NCBI GenBank assembly: GCA_035533075.1
Contig: DATLUO010000079.1
Location: forward strand, 1-39,162
DNA length: 39,162 bases
Direction of reading: 5' to 3'
Source of the DNA: Pirellulales bacterium
GTDB taxonomy: Bacteria > Planctomycetota > Planctomycetia > Pirellulales > JAICIG01
The first letter of the stretch is position 1, and every line of letters starts with the position of its first letter. A program made the position numbers and the translations under genes. Shown piece after piece: positions 14,687 to 22,202 of this stretch. A model generated the notes under the pieces. The model saw nothing but the letters and a program-made list of their open reading frames with translations. It made no database searches and was not told the DNA's origin.

Positions 14687-14798
14687 TCAGGGTTCAGGGT
14701 TCAGGCATCAGGCGTCAGGCATCAGGCGTCAGGCGTCAGGCGTCAGGCATCAGGCATCAGGCATCAGGCATCAGGCGTCAGGCGTCAGGCGTCAGGCG
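14687..14798. repeat. 16-unit heptad array TCAGGxx
   Basis: Two TCAGGGT units, then 14 TCAGGC(A/G) units in one unbroken 7-bp register. A/G variants come in runs. It fills part of the 331-bp interval 14598-14928 between the kinase and glycosyltransferase genes; the remainder is plain sequence. Confidence 0.95.
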
Positions 14799-14871
14799 TC
14801 GGGTGGCAAAGAAATGGAGGCGTTGGGCGAGAGGCGTTAGGAACCAGGTGCTTGCCTCGGAGTTGCATTTC

Positions 14872-14927
14872 CTGAACCCTGAACCCTGAACCCTGAACCC
14901 TGAACCCTGAACCCTGAACCCTGAACG
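14872..14927. repeat. 8-unit heptad array CTGAACC
   Basis: Eight CTGAACC units (the last CTGAACG), ending one base before the glycosyltransferase stop codon. They are in opposite orientation to the TCAGGGT units at 14687, so hairpins are possible. On the minus strand the array is GGGTTCA repeated, a G-quadruplex-capable sequence. Confidence 0.95.
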
Positions 14928-14928
14928 C

Positions 14929-16092
14929 TCACGCCTCCTGTTGCAGCAGCCGTTCATACAGCTCCCGCGTCTGCTGGGTCATGTGCTGGTGCCGAAAGAG
15001 GTCGGCAAACCGGCGGCGACCTTCCTGGCCCAAACGCTCGCGCTGCGCCGCATCGGCAATCAGCTCGTCGAGCGCTTTGACCAGAGCCTCCACGTCTCGC
15101 GGCGGCAAGAGATAGCCGGTCTTGCCCGGCAGCACCACTTCGCGCGCTCCGTCGATGTCGTAGCTGACCACCGGTTTGCCGGCGATCAGGCCCTGCGGCA
15201 ACACGCGGGCCAGACCCTCGCGCAAGCTGGTGTGAACCACGATGTCCATCGCGCCGATCAGTTCGGGGATGCGCTCCGGCGGCACCAGACCGGTGAACTG
15301 AAAGTAGTCGCTCATGCCGGCGTCGCTGATGCGCCGCTGGAGCTGTTCTCGCAGAATTCCGTCGCCGACAAACAGGAAACGCACTGCCGGCCAGCGCGCC
15401 ACGAGCTTCTCGGCGGCCGTGATGACGTCCTCATGGCCTTTGAGGTGAAACAGCCGGGCGATCTTGCCCACGACCACATGCTCGTCGCGGTAACCCAGTT
15501 CGTGCCGCGCGCGCCGGCGATGTTCGCCGGCGTGCAAAAACGATCCGGTCTCCATGCCGCTGTAGATCGTGGTGAATTTCTCTCGCGGGGCGACGCCGGC
15601 ATCGACCATCAGATCGGTCATGGCGTCGGCCACGCTGACGAAGGCATGGCAGCGTCGGGCAGCCCAACGTTCGCACTCGCGATAGAACTCGCGGACCAGC
15701 GGGTTCTGATACGGATAAAACGGCGCGCCGTGGACGCCATGCACGATCGCCGGCACGCCAAGCTTCCACGCCGCCGCCCGGCCGAGAATGCCGCCCTTGG
15801 CGCTGTGCGTGTGGACCACGTCCGGCTGGAACTCTCGCAGGATGCGTTTGAGCTCGCGGTAACTCACGTAATCGCGCCAGGGCTGAATCGCGCGTCGCAA
15901 CGAAGGCACGATGGCCAGCGGCACGCCATTGGCGCGTGCCCGGTCCAAAAGACTTCCTTCCGGGCCAAGCGGCGGGCCGGTGATAAGCAGCACGTCGTCG
16001 CCATAATCGCGCAGCAGTCCCTCGCAGGTGAGCAGCGTATTTTCTTGAGCGCCGCCCAGGATCAGGCGGCTGATGATGTGGGCGACGCGCAT
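14929..16092 (-). CDS. GT4-family glycosyltransferase
   Basis: 387 residues from ATG 16092. N-terminal Rossmann half: MRVAHIISRLILGGAQENTL, then PDVVHTHSAKGGILGR and PAIVHGVHGAPFYPYQ. C-terminal half: VVGKIARLFHLKGHEDVI (donor-binding K), VRFLFVGDGILREQL, and REGLARVLPQGLIAGKPVVS, which is the E-x7-E region of GT4 retaining enzymes with the second Glu replaced (REGLARVLPQGL). It likely transfers a sugar from an NDP-sugar onto a glycan or lipid in envelope or exopolysaccharide synthesis, on the cytoplasmic side. No other glycan genes are adjacent. Its 5' flank is a pyrimidine-rich repeat arm with no Shine-Dalgarno, and its 3' flank is a heptad array. Confidence 0.92.
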   Translation of the reverse strand: MRVAHIISRLILGGAQENTLLTCEGLLRDYGDDVLLITGPPLGPEGSLLDRARANGVPLAIVPSLRRAIQPWRDYVSYRELKRILREFQPDVVHTHSAKGGILGRAAAWKLGVPAIVHGVHGAPFYPYQNPLVREFYRECERWAARRCHAFVSVADAMTDLMVDAGVAPREKFTTIYSGMETGSFLHAGEHRRRARHELGYRDEHVVVGKIARLFHLKGHEDVITAAEKLVARWPAVRFLFVGDGILREQLQRRISDAGMSDYFQFTGLVPPERIPELIGAMDIVVHTSLREGLARVLPQGLIAGKPVVSYDIDGAREVVLPGKTGYLLPPRDVEALVKALDELIADAAQRERLGQEGRRRFADLFRHQHMTQQTRELYERLLQQEA

Positions 16093-16096
16093 TGAA

Positions 16097-16176
16097 AGGC
16101 GGAAGGATGAAGGCAGAAGGCAGAAGGAAAGACCCGGCGTTCTGACTTTCTGCCTTCTGCCTTCATCCTTCTGCCT
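16097..16176. repeat. 30-bp inverted repeat of GGCAGAAGG units
   Basis: Left arm 16097-16131 and right arm 16146-16176 are reverse complements with few mismatches. The right arm contains the last codons and TGA of truA; the left arm sits 4 bp from the glycosyltransferase ATG. On the minus strand it could terminate truA transcription or link the two genes. Confidence 0.9.
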
Positions 16177-16930
16177 CGTTCTGATTGTACTCCACGCGCA
16201 GCAGAAAAAGACCGTGCGGGGGCGCGGTCATGCCGGCGACGCGGCGGTCCTGTGCGGCAAGCACTTCCACGGGCCAGTCTTCAGGCCGCGTGCCGCGGCC
16301 GACTTCGACCAACGTGCCGACGATCGCCCGGACCATGTTATAGAGGAAACCATCGGCCTCGACTTCGACGGCGATCAACTCGTCATCGCCGAACAGGCCG
16401 CGGCGAACAGACAGGTCGAAGATCGTGCGGACGCTGCTGGTGCGTTGCGGCCAGCCGGTCTCGAAGCTGCGAAAGTCGTGCGTGCCCAGCAGACCTTGGG
16501 CGGCGCGGCGCATAGTGTCGGCGTCGAGCCGCTGGCGATAGTGCCAGGCATAATGCCGGCGAAAGACGTCGGGCACCGGGGCGTCATCGAGCACGTAGCG
16601 ATATCGCTTGCGAACAGCGTCACGAATGGCATGAAAGCCCGGCGGGGCGTCAGCCGCGTTAAGCACGGCCATATCGTGGGGCAACTCGGCGTTGAGTGCC
16701 CGTTGAAATACGTCGGCCGATAGAGTCGATTGCGTATCGAAGCTCACAACTTGCGCGAGCGCATGCACTCCGGCATCGGTTCTTCCGCTGGCGGTGACAC
16801 GGACCGTCTCGCCGGTGATCGTGGCCAGTGCCGCCTCCAGCGTTTCTTGCAACGTCCGCTGTCCCGGCTGCACCTGCCAGCCGGCGTATGCGGTGCCGTC
16901 GTAGGCCAGCGTCAGCTTGATCGTGCGCAC
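16163..16930 (-). CDS. truA: tRNA pseudouridine(38-40) synthase
   Basis: 255 residues from GTG 16930. Family blocks: LTLAYDGTAYAGWQVQPG at the start, VTASGRTDAGVHALAQV with catalytic Asp52, VRKRYRYVLDD, YAWHYRQRLD, GLLGTHDFRSF and VEADGFLYNMVRAIVGTLVEVGRG. It isomerises uridines 38-40 in the tRNA anticodon arm. Length is normal (about 250-270). The last four residues (EAEG) and stop codon are written by the GGCAGAAGG repeat arm. Directly upstream of the GTG lies a GAGGGAT heptad array, pyrimidine-rich on the coding strand, so no ribosome site is visible. Confidence 0.97.
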   Translation of the reverse strand: MRTIKLTLAYDGTAYAGWQVQPGQRTLQETLEAALATITGETVRVTASGRTDAGVHALAQVVSFDTQSTLSADVFQRALNAELPHDMAVLNAADAPPGFHAIRDAVRKRYRYVLDDAPVPDVFRRHYAWHYRQRLDADTMRRAAQGLLGTHDFRSFETGWPQRTSSVRTIFDLSVRRGLFGDDELIAVEVEADGFLYNMVRAIVGTLVEVGRGTRPEDWPVEVLAAQDRRVAGMTAPPHGLFLLRVEYNQNEAEG

Positions 16931-16933
16931 GGG

Positions 16934-16982
16934 GAGGGATGAGGGATGAGGGATGAGGGATGAGGGATGAGGGATGAGGGAT
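16934..16982. repeat. 7-unit heptad array GAGGGAT
   Basis: Seven perfect GAGGGAT units immediately upstream of the truA start. Same unit as in the array at 12185-12212. Confidence 0.95.
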
Positions 16983-17041
16983 GAGCGGCGCCGCCCTCCC
17001 CTCCCCTGCCCTTCAGGATCTGCCGACCTGCGGCAAACGCG

Positions 17042-17266
17042 CTACGTGGCTCGTGAAGTTTTCTTCACAAGCCTCGCTAACGTCCGCAGCACGTCATTGA
17101 CCGTTTGCGAATCGCGAAACACCTCAGCGACGTCTGGATCGAGAAGCACGACATTGGTGCCCTCGGCGTACCGCTTTGCGTACTTGCCCCGAACACCCTG
17201 GCTAAAGTCGTACTCGTCGAGCATTTCGGGCTTCCGTCTCTTGCTAGGCACCTTCTTCATAGTCAT
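17042..17266 (-). CDS. Antitoxin partner of BrnT-like toxin
   Basis: 74 residues; ATG 17266 and ATG 17260 are two codons apart. The sequence KYAKRYAEGTNVVLLDPDVA followed by EVFRDSQTVNDVLRTLARL is the usual antitoxin found after BrnT-type genes: a basic start, a short strand (NVVLLD) and a ribbon-helix-helix-like helical end. Its start overlaps the toxin stop by 23 nt, so translation is coupled. It would bind the toxin and the shared operator. No palindromic operator is evident upstream of the toxin gene. Confidence 0.75.
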   Translation of the reverse strand: MTMKKVPSKRRKPEMLDEYDFSQGVRGKYAKRYAEGTNVVLLDPDVAEVFRDSQTVNDVLRTLARLVKKTSRAT

Positions 17267-17525
17267 TCCTTTCGCGGCGTGTCGCGACGCGTGCGCTGAT
17301 GATTCGAATGTTGCTTCCTCGTTCGGTAAAAACTACGACTAAAAGTCGCCACCGATCAGACTCTCCTAAAATTATGAACCGCTCTTCGTCATCGGAGTGG
17401 AGCGGGTCGTCAATTGTCACCGAAAGCGGATCCGAAAAGACCGTACTGGCTTCCTCGAATGCAACCCGGTGTTTTTGCTGATTACGTTTTGCTTTCGCGC
17501 TATCCCATTCAAATTCTAGCGGCAT
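17244..17525 (-). CDS. BrnT-family toxin (RelE-like ribonuclease)
   Basis: 93 residues from ATG 17525. The family signature is complete: FEWDSAKAKRNQQKHRVAFE at the front ('F.WD..K...N..KH.V.F'), DDPLHSDDEERFIILGESD in the middle, LLVVVFTERGSNIRIISARVAT and RRERNDYE at the end. BrnT toxins cleave RNA and block translation. All segments are intact, so the module is probably functional, unlike other toxin genes in this window. It stands between the truA and asd loci with repeat arrays on both sides. Confidence 0.88.
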   Translation of the reverse strand: MPLEFEWDSAKAKRNQQKHRVAFEEASTVFSDPLSVTIDDPLHSDDEERFIILGESDRWRLLVVVFTERGSNIRIISARVATRRERNDYEEGA

Positions 17526-17610
17526 TCACGAACTCGCAAGATAGCGACACCGAACTCATTCCCCTGCCCTGCCCTGCTCCGCTGTTTCCTGAACCCCTGC
17601 GGCGCCGCGA

Positions 17611-17672
17611 AACCCTGAACCCTGAACCCTGAACCCCGAACCCTGAACCCCGAACCCTGAACCCCGAACCCT
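17611..17672. repeat. Heptad array CCCTGAA/CCCCGAA plus CCCTGCC and CCTTCTG runs
   Basis: About eight heptads alternating CCCTGAA and CCCCGAA. It is flanked by CCCCTGCCCTG elements (17561-17578 and 17673-17692) and by CTTCTGC repeats (17694-17730) that overlap the 3' end of asd. Confidence 0.9.
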
Positions 17673-17679
17673 CCCTGCC

Positions 17680-18723
17680 CTACCCTGCCCCGACTTCTGC
17701 CTTCTGCCTTTTGCCTTCTGCCTTCCGGCGAACGAGCAACTCGGCGATCTGCACGGCATTCGTGGCCGCGCCTTTCCGCAAATTGTCGCTCACGCACCAG
17801 AACGCGATGCCATTGGGGCTCGACAGGTCTTCGCGGATGCGGCCGATGAACACTTCGTCACGGTCGTCGCAAGAGAGCGGCATCGGATACTGCTTGGCCG
17901 CCAAGTCATCGACCACCACCACGCCGGGCATGGCCGCGAACAGCTCGCGGGCCTCGGCCACGGTCAGCTTCCGCTCGGTCTCCACCAAAATGCTTTCGCT
18001 GTGGCAGTTGCTCACCGGCACGCGCACGCAGGTCGGGCAAATCTGGATCGAGTCGTCCCCGATGATTTTGCGCGTCTCGTAAACCATCTTCATCTCTTCC
18101 GACGTATAGCCCTGCTGCTTCAGCGAGCCGATTTGCGGAATGAGATTGAAGGCGATCGGATGGGCGAACGTTTCATACTGATAGTCGCGTCGCTCGATGT
18201 GGCTGCGGGTGCCCTGCTCCAGGTCGCGTTGCCCGGCGACGCCCGCCCCGCTGGTGGCCTGATAGGTGCTTACCACCACGCGTTTCACACGGGCGGCGTC
18301 GTGCAGCGGCTTGATGGCCACGACCATCTGCGTGGTCGAGCAGTTCGGGCTGGCGATGATGCCCTGATGCTCGAAGGCCGCCTGGGGGTTCACTTCCGGA
18401 ATGACCAGCGGCACGTTGGGATCCATCCGCCAGTAGCCGCTCTCATCGACCACCACACAGCCGCGCTGGACGGCCCAGGGGGCAAAATCGCGGGCCACTT
18501 CGTCCGGCGTGCTGCCGATCGCCAGCTCGACGCCTTCGAACGCTTCGGGCCGCAATTCTTCGACCGGGTGCGACGTGCCTTGGAACGTGATCGTTTTGCC
18601 CGCCGACCGCTTGGACGCCAGGAATTTTATTGTTTTGAACGGGAACTTCCGCTCTTCGAGCAAGCGGATAATGATTCCCCCCACCGCCCCCGTGGCGCCG
18701 ATAACGGCAATCGACTCGTACAC
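17680..18723 (-). CDS. asd: Aspartate-semialdehyde dehydrogenase
   Basis: 347 residues from GTG 18723, chosen because GGAGGG lies about 8 bp upstream and the family starts VYESIAVIGATGAVG. It reduces aspartyl phosphate to the semialdehyde for lysine, threonine, methionine and diaminopimelate. Landmarks: NADP loop GATGAVGG (9-16), nucleophile Cys128 in SPNCSTTQ, STYQATSGAG, and the catalytic His in SNCHSES. The fold ends with NAVQIAELLV. The last 14 residues (RRKAEGKRQKAEVG) are encoded by the CCTTCTGC repeat run and are not part of the family, so the original stop was lost or overwritten. It is probably monocistronic. Confidence 0.96.
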   Translation of the reverse strand: MYESIAVIGATGAVGGIIIRLLEERKFPFKTIKFLASKRSAGKTITFQGTSHPVEELRPEAFEGVELAIGSTPDEVARDFAPWAVQRGCVVVDESGYWRMDPNVPLVIPEVNPQAAFEHQGIIASPNCSTTQMVVAIKPLHDAARVKRVVVSTYQATSGAGVAGQRDLEQGTRSHIERRDYQYETFAHPIAFNLIPQIGSLKQQGYTSEEMKMVYETRKIIGDDSIQICPTCVRVPVSNCHSESILVETERKLTVAEARELFAAMPGVVVVDDLAAKQYPMPLSCDDRDEVFIGRIREDLSSPNGIAFWCVSDNLRKGAATNAVQIAELLVRRKAEGKRQKAEVGAG

Positions 18724-18842
18724 CCGTGACCCTCCGAAAAACAAGATACTGCGGCCGGCCCAGGCGCGCGAAAGCGACCGGGGCGAATTTAGAAGTATAC
18801 GCTGGCGGCCGGCACGATTCCAACGGCAAGTGACGCCTTGCT

Positions 18843-19883
18843 TTATCGCCGCTTCTTTCCCAATACCGAGCGCAAGACAAGGTTCGCGAATGTCTGCTGA
18901 GAGCGTTGATCTGACAAAAGTTCGGACAGGCCGAAGGTTTGATCGAAGAAGCCGCCCTGGCTGATTCGTTTTCGCAGTTCCGGGGTCATGCAGCGAACGA
19001 CATAAACCGTTTGCACGCGCGGGTTAAGGTTCCGGTCGTTCTCAAACGATTTCATCGCCGCTCCGAGGCGCTCCAATGCTCCGGCCGGGTCGGTACCGGC
19101 CTTGACCTCAATCGCTAGGACGGGCAAATCAGATGGATCGCGAAGCGAAATGTCCGGCTCGTTTGAAAAGATCAGGTGGTAGCCTTGCTTGAGCCTGACG
19201 ACACGAATCTCAGCGATCCGGTCGATTAACGCGGCATGTGAATCTTCGGTGTACGCGACTGAGGTATTATCTCGCCATACGATTTGTGCAATCTCGGCTC
19301 GTAGCCAGTTCAAAAGGATCGTTTTGACGGCCGCTTCTCCCTCCGACCCCACCGAATTGTTCCACGATCCTTGAATCGTCGAGCCGGCGCTTGCGAATTG
19401 GAAGCCGGCCAAATCACGAGGCTCGATATCGGCCGAGCCGACAATCATGGCCGAAAGGATGCTGTTGATCGCGAGGACCAGCTTCTTCAACCATTCGGGG
19501 TCCAGCCGTTCGGTCTTCCCTGCCTCAAGACGGGCAACGTCTGCACCGACGAGTGATTTCAAGCCTTTTTGCGAGAGTAGGGCCAACGTGCGGTAATACA
19601 GGAGCAATCGCGGCTGCTCCGAAATAACGCGCGGATGGCAAAAGATAAGCAGTGGGTTCATTTGTCGGTTCGCGACGTAGTCCCACGCGACTGTCTCGAT
19701 GCCCCACGCACCGCGTTCGTCCCAGACAAAGCCGCTGCTGACCGCGACGAGGCGCTGAACCTCCTGGATTGCTTCCCATAGTCGGAGGCCTCGCAAGCGG
19801 CGCACGAAGAAAGTTGCCCGCAAGCTGCAACGGGCAAATTCGTCCGATGCCAGAAGCTGCTGGTGAAAATCGGCCTTGCCCAT
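18843..19883 (-). CDS. Probable type II restriction endonuclease (XcyI-like, tentative)
   Basis: 346 residues from ATG 19883, 6 bp after the methyltransferase stop; GTG 19892 is an alternative. The catalytic region is a PD-(D/E)XK type: SNEPDISLRDP followed by LPVLAIEVKAGTDPAGALER (Asp ... Glu-Val-Lys). An earlier block, ILFC-type strand LLIFCHP, then LLLYYRTLALLSQKGLKSLV, is typical of several type II enzymes in which a substrate-independent YYR.LL..S.K helix precedes the core. The order of blocks reminds me of the XcyI/Cfr9I group (CCCGGG), but this is memory and unverified. The adjacent methyltransferase makes the restriction role likely. It ends 120 bp from asd. Confidence 0.75.
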   Translation of the reverse strand: MGKADFHQQLLASDEFARCSLRATFFVRRLRGLRLWEAIQEVQRLVAVSSGFVWDERGAWGIETVAWDYVANRQMNPLLIFCHPRVISEQPRLLLYYRTLALLSQKGLKSLVGADVARLEAGKTERLDPEWLKKLVLAINSILSAMIVGSADIEPRDLAGFQFASAGSTIQGSWNNSVGSEGEAAVKTILLNWLRAEIAQIVWRDNTSVAYTEDSHAALIDRIAEIRVVRLKQGYHLIFSNEPDISLRDPSDLPVLAIEVKAGTDPAGALERLGAAMKSFENDRNLNPRVQTVYVVRCMTPELRKRISQGGFFDQTFGLSELLSDQRSQQTFANLVLRSVLGKKRR

Positions 19884-19888
19884 GCGGA

Positions 19889-21298
19889 TCACATTCGCCA
19901 GACGTAGGCGCACTTGCGCAGCTCGTTGCGGCCATGGGCGCCCATTTGCTGGCTGCTGTTTCCCTTGCCCCGCTGCAAGACCCAAATTTGCTCCGTGTGG
20001 AAGCCGGCCTCTTCCGCCAGCGCGCTTAAGATCAGGTCGACCGGCACTTCTTCGCCGGCATACTGCACGTTGTCGTTGACCATCACCACGCGACCGCCCG
20101 GCGCAACAATGCGGGCCAGTTCGAAAATGACGACCGCCGACTCCAAGAAGTAGTTGCGCACCATCCGCGGCACGTTGGCGTTATTCAATTCGCGGTTCCT
20201 GCCTTTTTGATCCAGAATCGACAGCACCTCCTGAAGAGCCTCTTGGCGCTCGAACGCATCGAATGCCTTCTCGAACTCTGCAACGCGGCCAATGTCGTAG
20301 TATTGGCAACGAAGTTCTTCGAGCTTCGACTTGTTCTCCACCGTGCAGGACAGCAGTTCCTGACGCAACTTCTTGAGCTGCGCTTCGGTCGTGCCAAGGT
20401 AGGCCAGCTCAAGCGCGTAGGTGCGAGTGTAGTCGTAGCGGTTGCAATAAGGCGGCGAAGTGATGACAATCTGGCACGACCGCGCTGGAAATCCGGGCAA
20501 GACCCTCAAGCACGAGCCCCGTTCGATATTGAGAGAGCTGGCGCCGTTGCCGTTCCCCTCGGCGAAGAGATCGCCCGCCATAAGGTCGTGCCGCATGATC
20601 TCGAGCTGGCGGAGCATCGCTTCTTGAAAGTCGGGAATCGGGCCTTTGTGGAACGGCTTTCCGCTCAGGTCGCGGCCCGAACGCTTGTCCCAGCGCAGAT
20701 ATTGGCCATCCTTCCGCGTGAAACTCACCGACTCTAAGACGCTCAGGCAAGCTGCTTCGAGCAACAGGCGGATGTCCGGGTCCAGCCGCGCTGCAGCTAA
20801 ATAGCTCCGGAACTGATTGAGCTCGCGCTCGGTCTGGTCGGGAAAGGCGTCGCGTGTGATCGTCAAGTGCTGAAAGCAGTGCCTTTCGTCGACGTCGCCT
20901 TGCCACTGACCCGATCGAAACGCCTCGACCGTCGCCGAGAACGCCGTGCGCGATACGCCTTCGGCCGCCAGGCGTGCGCTCAGCACCGCGACGCCCACGG
21001 GCAGAAGCTCAATGCCTTGCCCCCCGAGCCCATATTCCCGGCCAACCAACAAGGCCGCCCCGCAACCGGCGAAGGGATCGAGCAGCACGCCTTTGTGGAG
21101 GCGGTAATGGTCCAGGACATATTCGACCAGCGCGGCGGAGAACCCTTCTTTGTATTTGAACCAGCGATAAAACGGCCGCTTGCGGTTCGATTGATAGCTG
21201 ACCAGCGACCGGTTCAGGGCTGAATTGATTTCGAGCTTCGCGCGGAAACGCGCCAGCAGGGCCTGGCGCGCCGAAGAAGACGATACGGTTGCGGTCAA
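19889..21298 (-). CDS. DNA methyltransferase of a type II restriction-modification system
   Basis: 469 residues; TTG 21298 has AGGGAGG about 9 bp upstream. Motif I comes first, LLDPFAGCGAALLVG (residues 72-86), and motif IV later, VITSPPYCNRYDYTRTYALE (278-297), the order of classes alpha and gamma. SPPY marks an amino-methyltransferase (N4-cytosine or N6-adenine; SPP is more usual for N4-C). The ~190 residues between the motifs (DGQYLRWDKRSGRDLSGKPF and neighbours) may be the target-recognition part. It protects host sites from the co-transcribed nuclease 6 bp downstream. Upstream (21299-21427) I see no C-protein gene, so timing control is not evident. Confidence 0.88.
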   Translation of the reverse strand: MTATVSSSSARQALLARFRAKLEINSALNRSLVSYQSNRKRPFYRWFKYKEGFSAALVEYVLDHYRLHKGVLLDPFAGCGAALLVGREYGLGGQGIELLPVGVAVLSARLAAEGVSRTAFSATVEAFRSGQWQGDVDERHCFQHLTITRDAFPDQTERELNQFRSYLAAARLDPDIRLLLEAACLSVLESVSFTRKDGQYLRWDKRSGRDLSGKPFHKGPIPDFQEAMLRQLEIMRHDLMAGDLFAEGNGNGASSLNIERGSCLRVLPGFPARSCQIVITSPPYCNRYDYTRTYALELAYLGTTEAQLKKLRQELLSCTVENKSKLEELRCQYYDIGRVAEFEKAFDAFERQEALQEVLSILDQKGRNRELNNANVPRMVRNYFLESAVVIFELARIVAPGGRVVMVNDNVQYAGEEVPVDLILSALAEEAGFHTEQIWVLQRGKGNSSQQMGAHGRNELRKCAYVWRM

Positions 21299-21427
21299 AA
21301 AGGTGCCTCCCTGTCGTGCCGGTGCTCGGCCAGCCGTGGTGATTGGCCGCTATCGTATCGTCTGCCGACGCACGGGGCAAGTTGCCCGTCCGACAAGGCA
21401 ACGCCCGAAGCACCGGGGCCATGCTCG

Positions 21428-21733
21428 CTACGATCGGATTTGCTCCTCGTCAGCGCACTGCCATAGCTGTACACCGCATCCGCGGAACAGGGTGGTGCTG
21501 TGATAGCCGGCCGCTACCTCGCCCTCAAGGTCGATCAAATGGCCGTCCCGATCGAGCGATGAGCAGGTTTCGACGAGCCCGGCCTCACTCTTGCCGGTGC
21601 CGTAATACAGAACGACAATCACGCCTCCACCCGCCTCAGTTAAATCGCGACCACAAATTGGGCAGTGATGCAACGGCCGCTCGGTTCCATGCACGAAGTA
21701 ACGATACGCGTAGCGTCTTTTCTTGGCGATCAC
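21428..21733 (-). CDS. Small CPICG zinc-ribbon protein, 101 aa
   Basis: GTG 21733 follows GGAGGAA at a good distance. The protein has a single CPICGRDL knuckle (residues 24-31) and later Cys38-type residues in VETCSSLDRDGHLIDLEGE and FRGCGVQLWQC, which could complete a metal site. The central strand GGGVIVVLYYGTG is hydrophobic but short. I do not recognise the family. It overlaps the end of the previous small ORF by 98 nt and is the last gene of the minus-strand run that starts with the J-like protein. Its downstream side faces the methyltransferase gene. Confidence 0.65.
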   Translation of the reverse strand: MIAKKRRYAYRYFVHGTERPLHHCPICGRDLTEAGGGVIVVLYYGTGKSEAGLVETCSSLDRDGHLIDLEGEVAAGYHSTTLFRGCGVQLWQCADEEQIRS

Positions 21734-21995
21734 ATCTTCCTCCGATCGAGGCTATCCTTCTGGGTATGCGGCCGGATTCATTTGCGGGGCTGAAGTCCGC
21801 CCATGCCGCGTCTTCCTCGGGCCTGTTCCAGTCCTCGGCAAGGGCCGCTTCACTGAACAGCGCCGTTTCGCTGGCCGTCCGCGGCGGTTCATCAAGCACC
21901 GTCACCAGAGCGCGGCATGCCGCAGCCAGTTGAACCGGTTCCAGCAGTTGCACCCGGCCTTGCTCGTCGATGATGGCCTCGATGGTTTGCATCAT
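21636..21995 (-). CDS. Antitoxin-like small protein with extended C-terminus
   Basis: 119 residues; ATG 21995 overlaps the previous stop (ATGA). The first ~67 residues have antitoxin character: MMQTIEAIIDEQGRVQLLEP is the short N-terminal strand-turn-strand of AbrB/DUF2281-type antitoxins, and ALAEDWNRPEEDAAW is the acidic C-terminal helix that blocks a PIN or MazF toxin. Normal members end there. Here the frame runs about 50 residues further (ADFSPANESG onward) through the start of the next gene, so a frameshift or stop loss is likely. No toxin follows in the window; the next gene is the CPICG protein. Real but probably not intact. Confidence 0.5.
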   Translation of the reverse strand: MMQTIEAIIDEQGRVQLLEPVQLAAACRALVTVLDEPPRTASETALFSEAALAEDWNRPEEDAAWADFSPANESGRIPRRIASIGGRCDRQEKTLRVSLLRAWNRAAVASLPNLWSRFN

Positions 21996-22195
21996 TGCTG
22001 TTCGCTACGCGGCGCGCTTTCGCCCGCCTCTTCCGGTTTCGCGATTCGCTTCGGCGGCAGCGACACCACCTTGCGGCCGTCTTTGCCCTGTTGGCTTCGC
22101 AGGTCCTCGCAAATGGCGTGCGGGTCGTAATTGAAGCGGGCCGCGTATTCCTCGCGGTAGCGGCGGATTTCTTCGACGATCGGATCTCGCCACAT
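21992..22195 (-). CDS. Small antitoxin-like protein, copy 2
   Basis: 67 residues starting MWRDPIVEEIRRYREEYAAR. It is almost identical in its first half to the gene at 22494-22685, which directly follows a PIN toxin. The N-terminal half is one amphipathic basic helix; the C-terminal half (RKVVSLPPKRIAKPEE) is unstructured and basic. Here the upstream neighbour, 7 bp away, is a DUF2442 gene rather than a PIN toxin. Role is inferred from the paralog. Confidence 0.7.
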   Translation of the reverse strand: MWRDPIVEEIRRYREEYAARFNYDPHAICEDLRSQQGKDGRKVVSLPPKRIAKPEEAGESAPRSEQQ

Positions 22196-22202
22196 GCCGT
22201 CC

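Noticed and set aside
14687..14927. CRISPR or coding repeat
   Set aside because: Contiguous 7-bp units without spacers; the frames through them are not continued by any protein.
14941..16095. 384-codon plus-strand open frame opposite the glycosyltransferase
   Set aside because: Shadow of the GT4 gene; composition typical of antisense GC-rich coding DNA.
17516..17797. Small minus-strand protein with VQGSGFRVQG repeats
   Set aside because: Translation of the heptad array (seven codons per three units), no ribosome site and no conserved part.
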